A stretch of DNA of 12,044 nt from Flavobacteriales bacterium UBA1937 (GTDB taxonomy: Bacteria > Bacteroidota > Bacteroidia > Flavobacteriales > Weeksellaceae). Where the stretch lies: assembly GCA_002337005.1 (NCBI GenBank), contig DDFD01000084.1:1-12044 (forward strand), in the 5' to 3' direction. How positions within the stretch are numbered: the stretch's first letter is position 1; each line of letters opens with the position of its first letter. The translations under genes and the position numbers were made by a program. Shown piece after piece: positions 12,027-12,044 of the stretch. The notes below the pieces were generated by a model. It was not told where the DNA came from and did not search any database. It saw only the letters and a program-made list of their open reading frames with translations.

Positions 12027-12038
12027 GTTGTATATTTG
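12008..12038 (+). promoter_or_regulatory. Strong Bacteroidota promoter at the window edge
   Basis: TTTG (12008-12011), a spacer of exactly 19 bases and TATATTTG (12031-12038) followed by CA reproduce the Bacteroidota consensus TTTG-N19-TAnnTTTG without mismatch. The -33 part lies inside the last codons of folC. The transcribed gene starts beyond base 12044; a tRNA or highly expressed gene is possible but cannot be seen. Confidence 0.75.
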
Positions 12039-12044
12039 CACCAC

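Overview
The window reads as chromosomal DNA of a low-GC Bacteroidota bacterium of the class Flavobacteriia, most likely the Chryseobacterium/Cloacibacterium group. This rests on several signs: a GLPGLI-family secreted protein, a carboxypeptidase-regulatory-like outer-membrane barrel protein, several -7 elements of the TAnnTTTG type used by the Bacteroidota housekeeping sigma factor, A-rich leaders instead of Shine-Dalgarno sites, and AT-rich genes. No rRNA, tRNA, CRISPR array, transposase or phage gene was found.

Layout. At 1-383 lies the 3' end of lepA (elongation factor 4), closed by a strong intrinsic terminator. At 482-2191 is a secreted M14 zinc carboxypeptidase. It converges on a minus-strand JmjC/cupin-8 Fe(II)/2-oxoglutarate oxygenase (2226-3107), with one hairpin in the 34 bases between them. 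A 326-base AT-rich gap follows, then an envelope cluster: a small secreted protein of unknown function (3434-3676), a GLPGLI-family protein (3746-4504) and an 879-residue outer-membrane TonB-receptor-like barrel protein (4709-7348). A 25-base sequence is repeated exactly upstream of the small gene and upstream of the barrel gene, so the two units may share a regulator.

From 7510 there is a very acidic hypothetical protein, then exbB-exbD-tonB, the inner-membrane motor that energises outer-membrane receptors. The exbD-tonB gap holds two small palindromes of identical design (both with a CTTTAG core), resembling REP-type dispersed repeats. They end 8 bases before the tonB start, which must be a TTG. 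On the minus strand, a two-gene unit encoding a YjdJ-like acetyltransferase and a YjdI-like iron-sulphur protein follows, overlapping the tonB end by 11 bases. The last gene is folC (10758-12026), starting at GTG very close to its likely promoter. The window ends just after a textbook TTTG-N19-TATATTTG promoter whose gene lies outside.

How the parts fit. ExbB/ExbD/TonB could power the outer-membrane protein at 4709-7348. The GLPGLI protein and possibly the small secreted protein may be its periplasmic partners or cargo. That functional link is inference. LepA and FolC are housekeeping. The best candidate for something undescribed is the three-gene envelope cluster with its duplicated upstream element; the REP-like doublet before tonB is the second.
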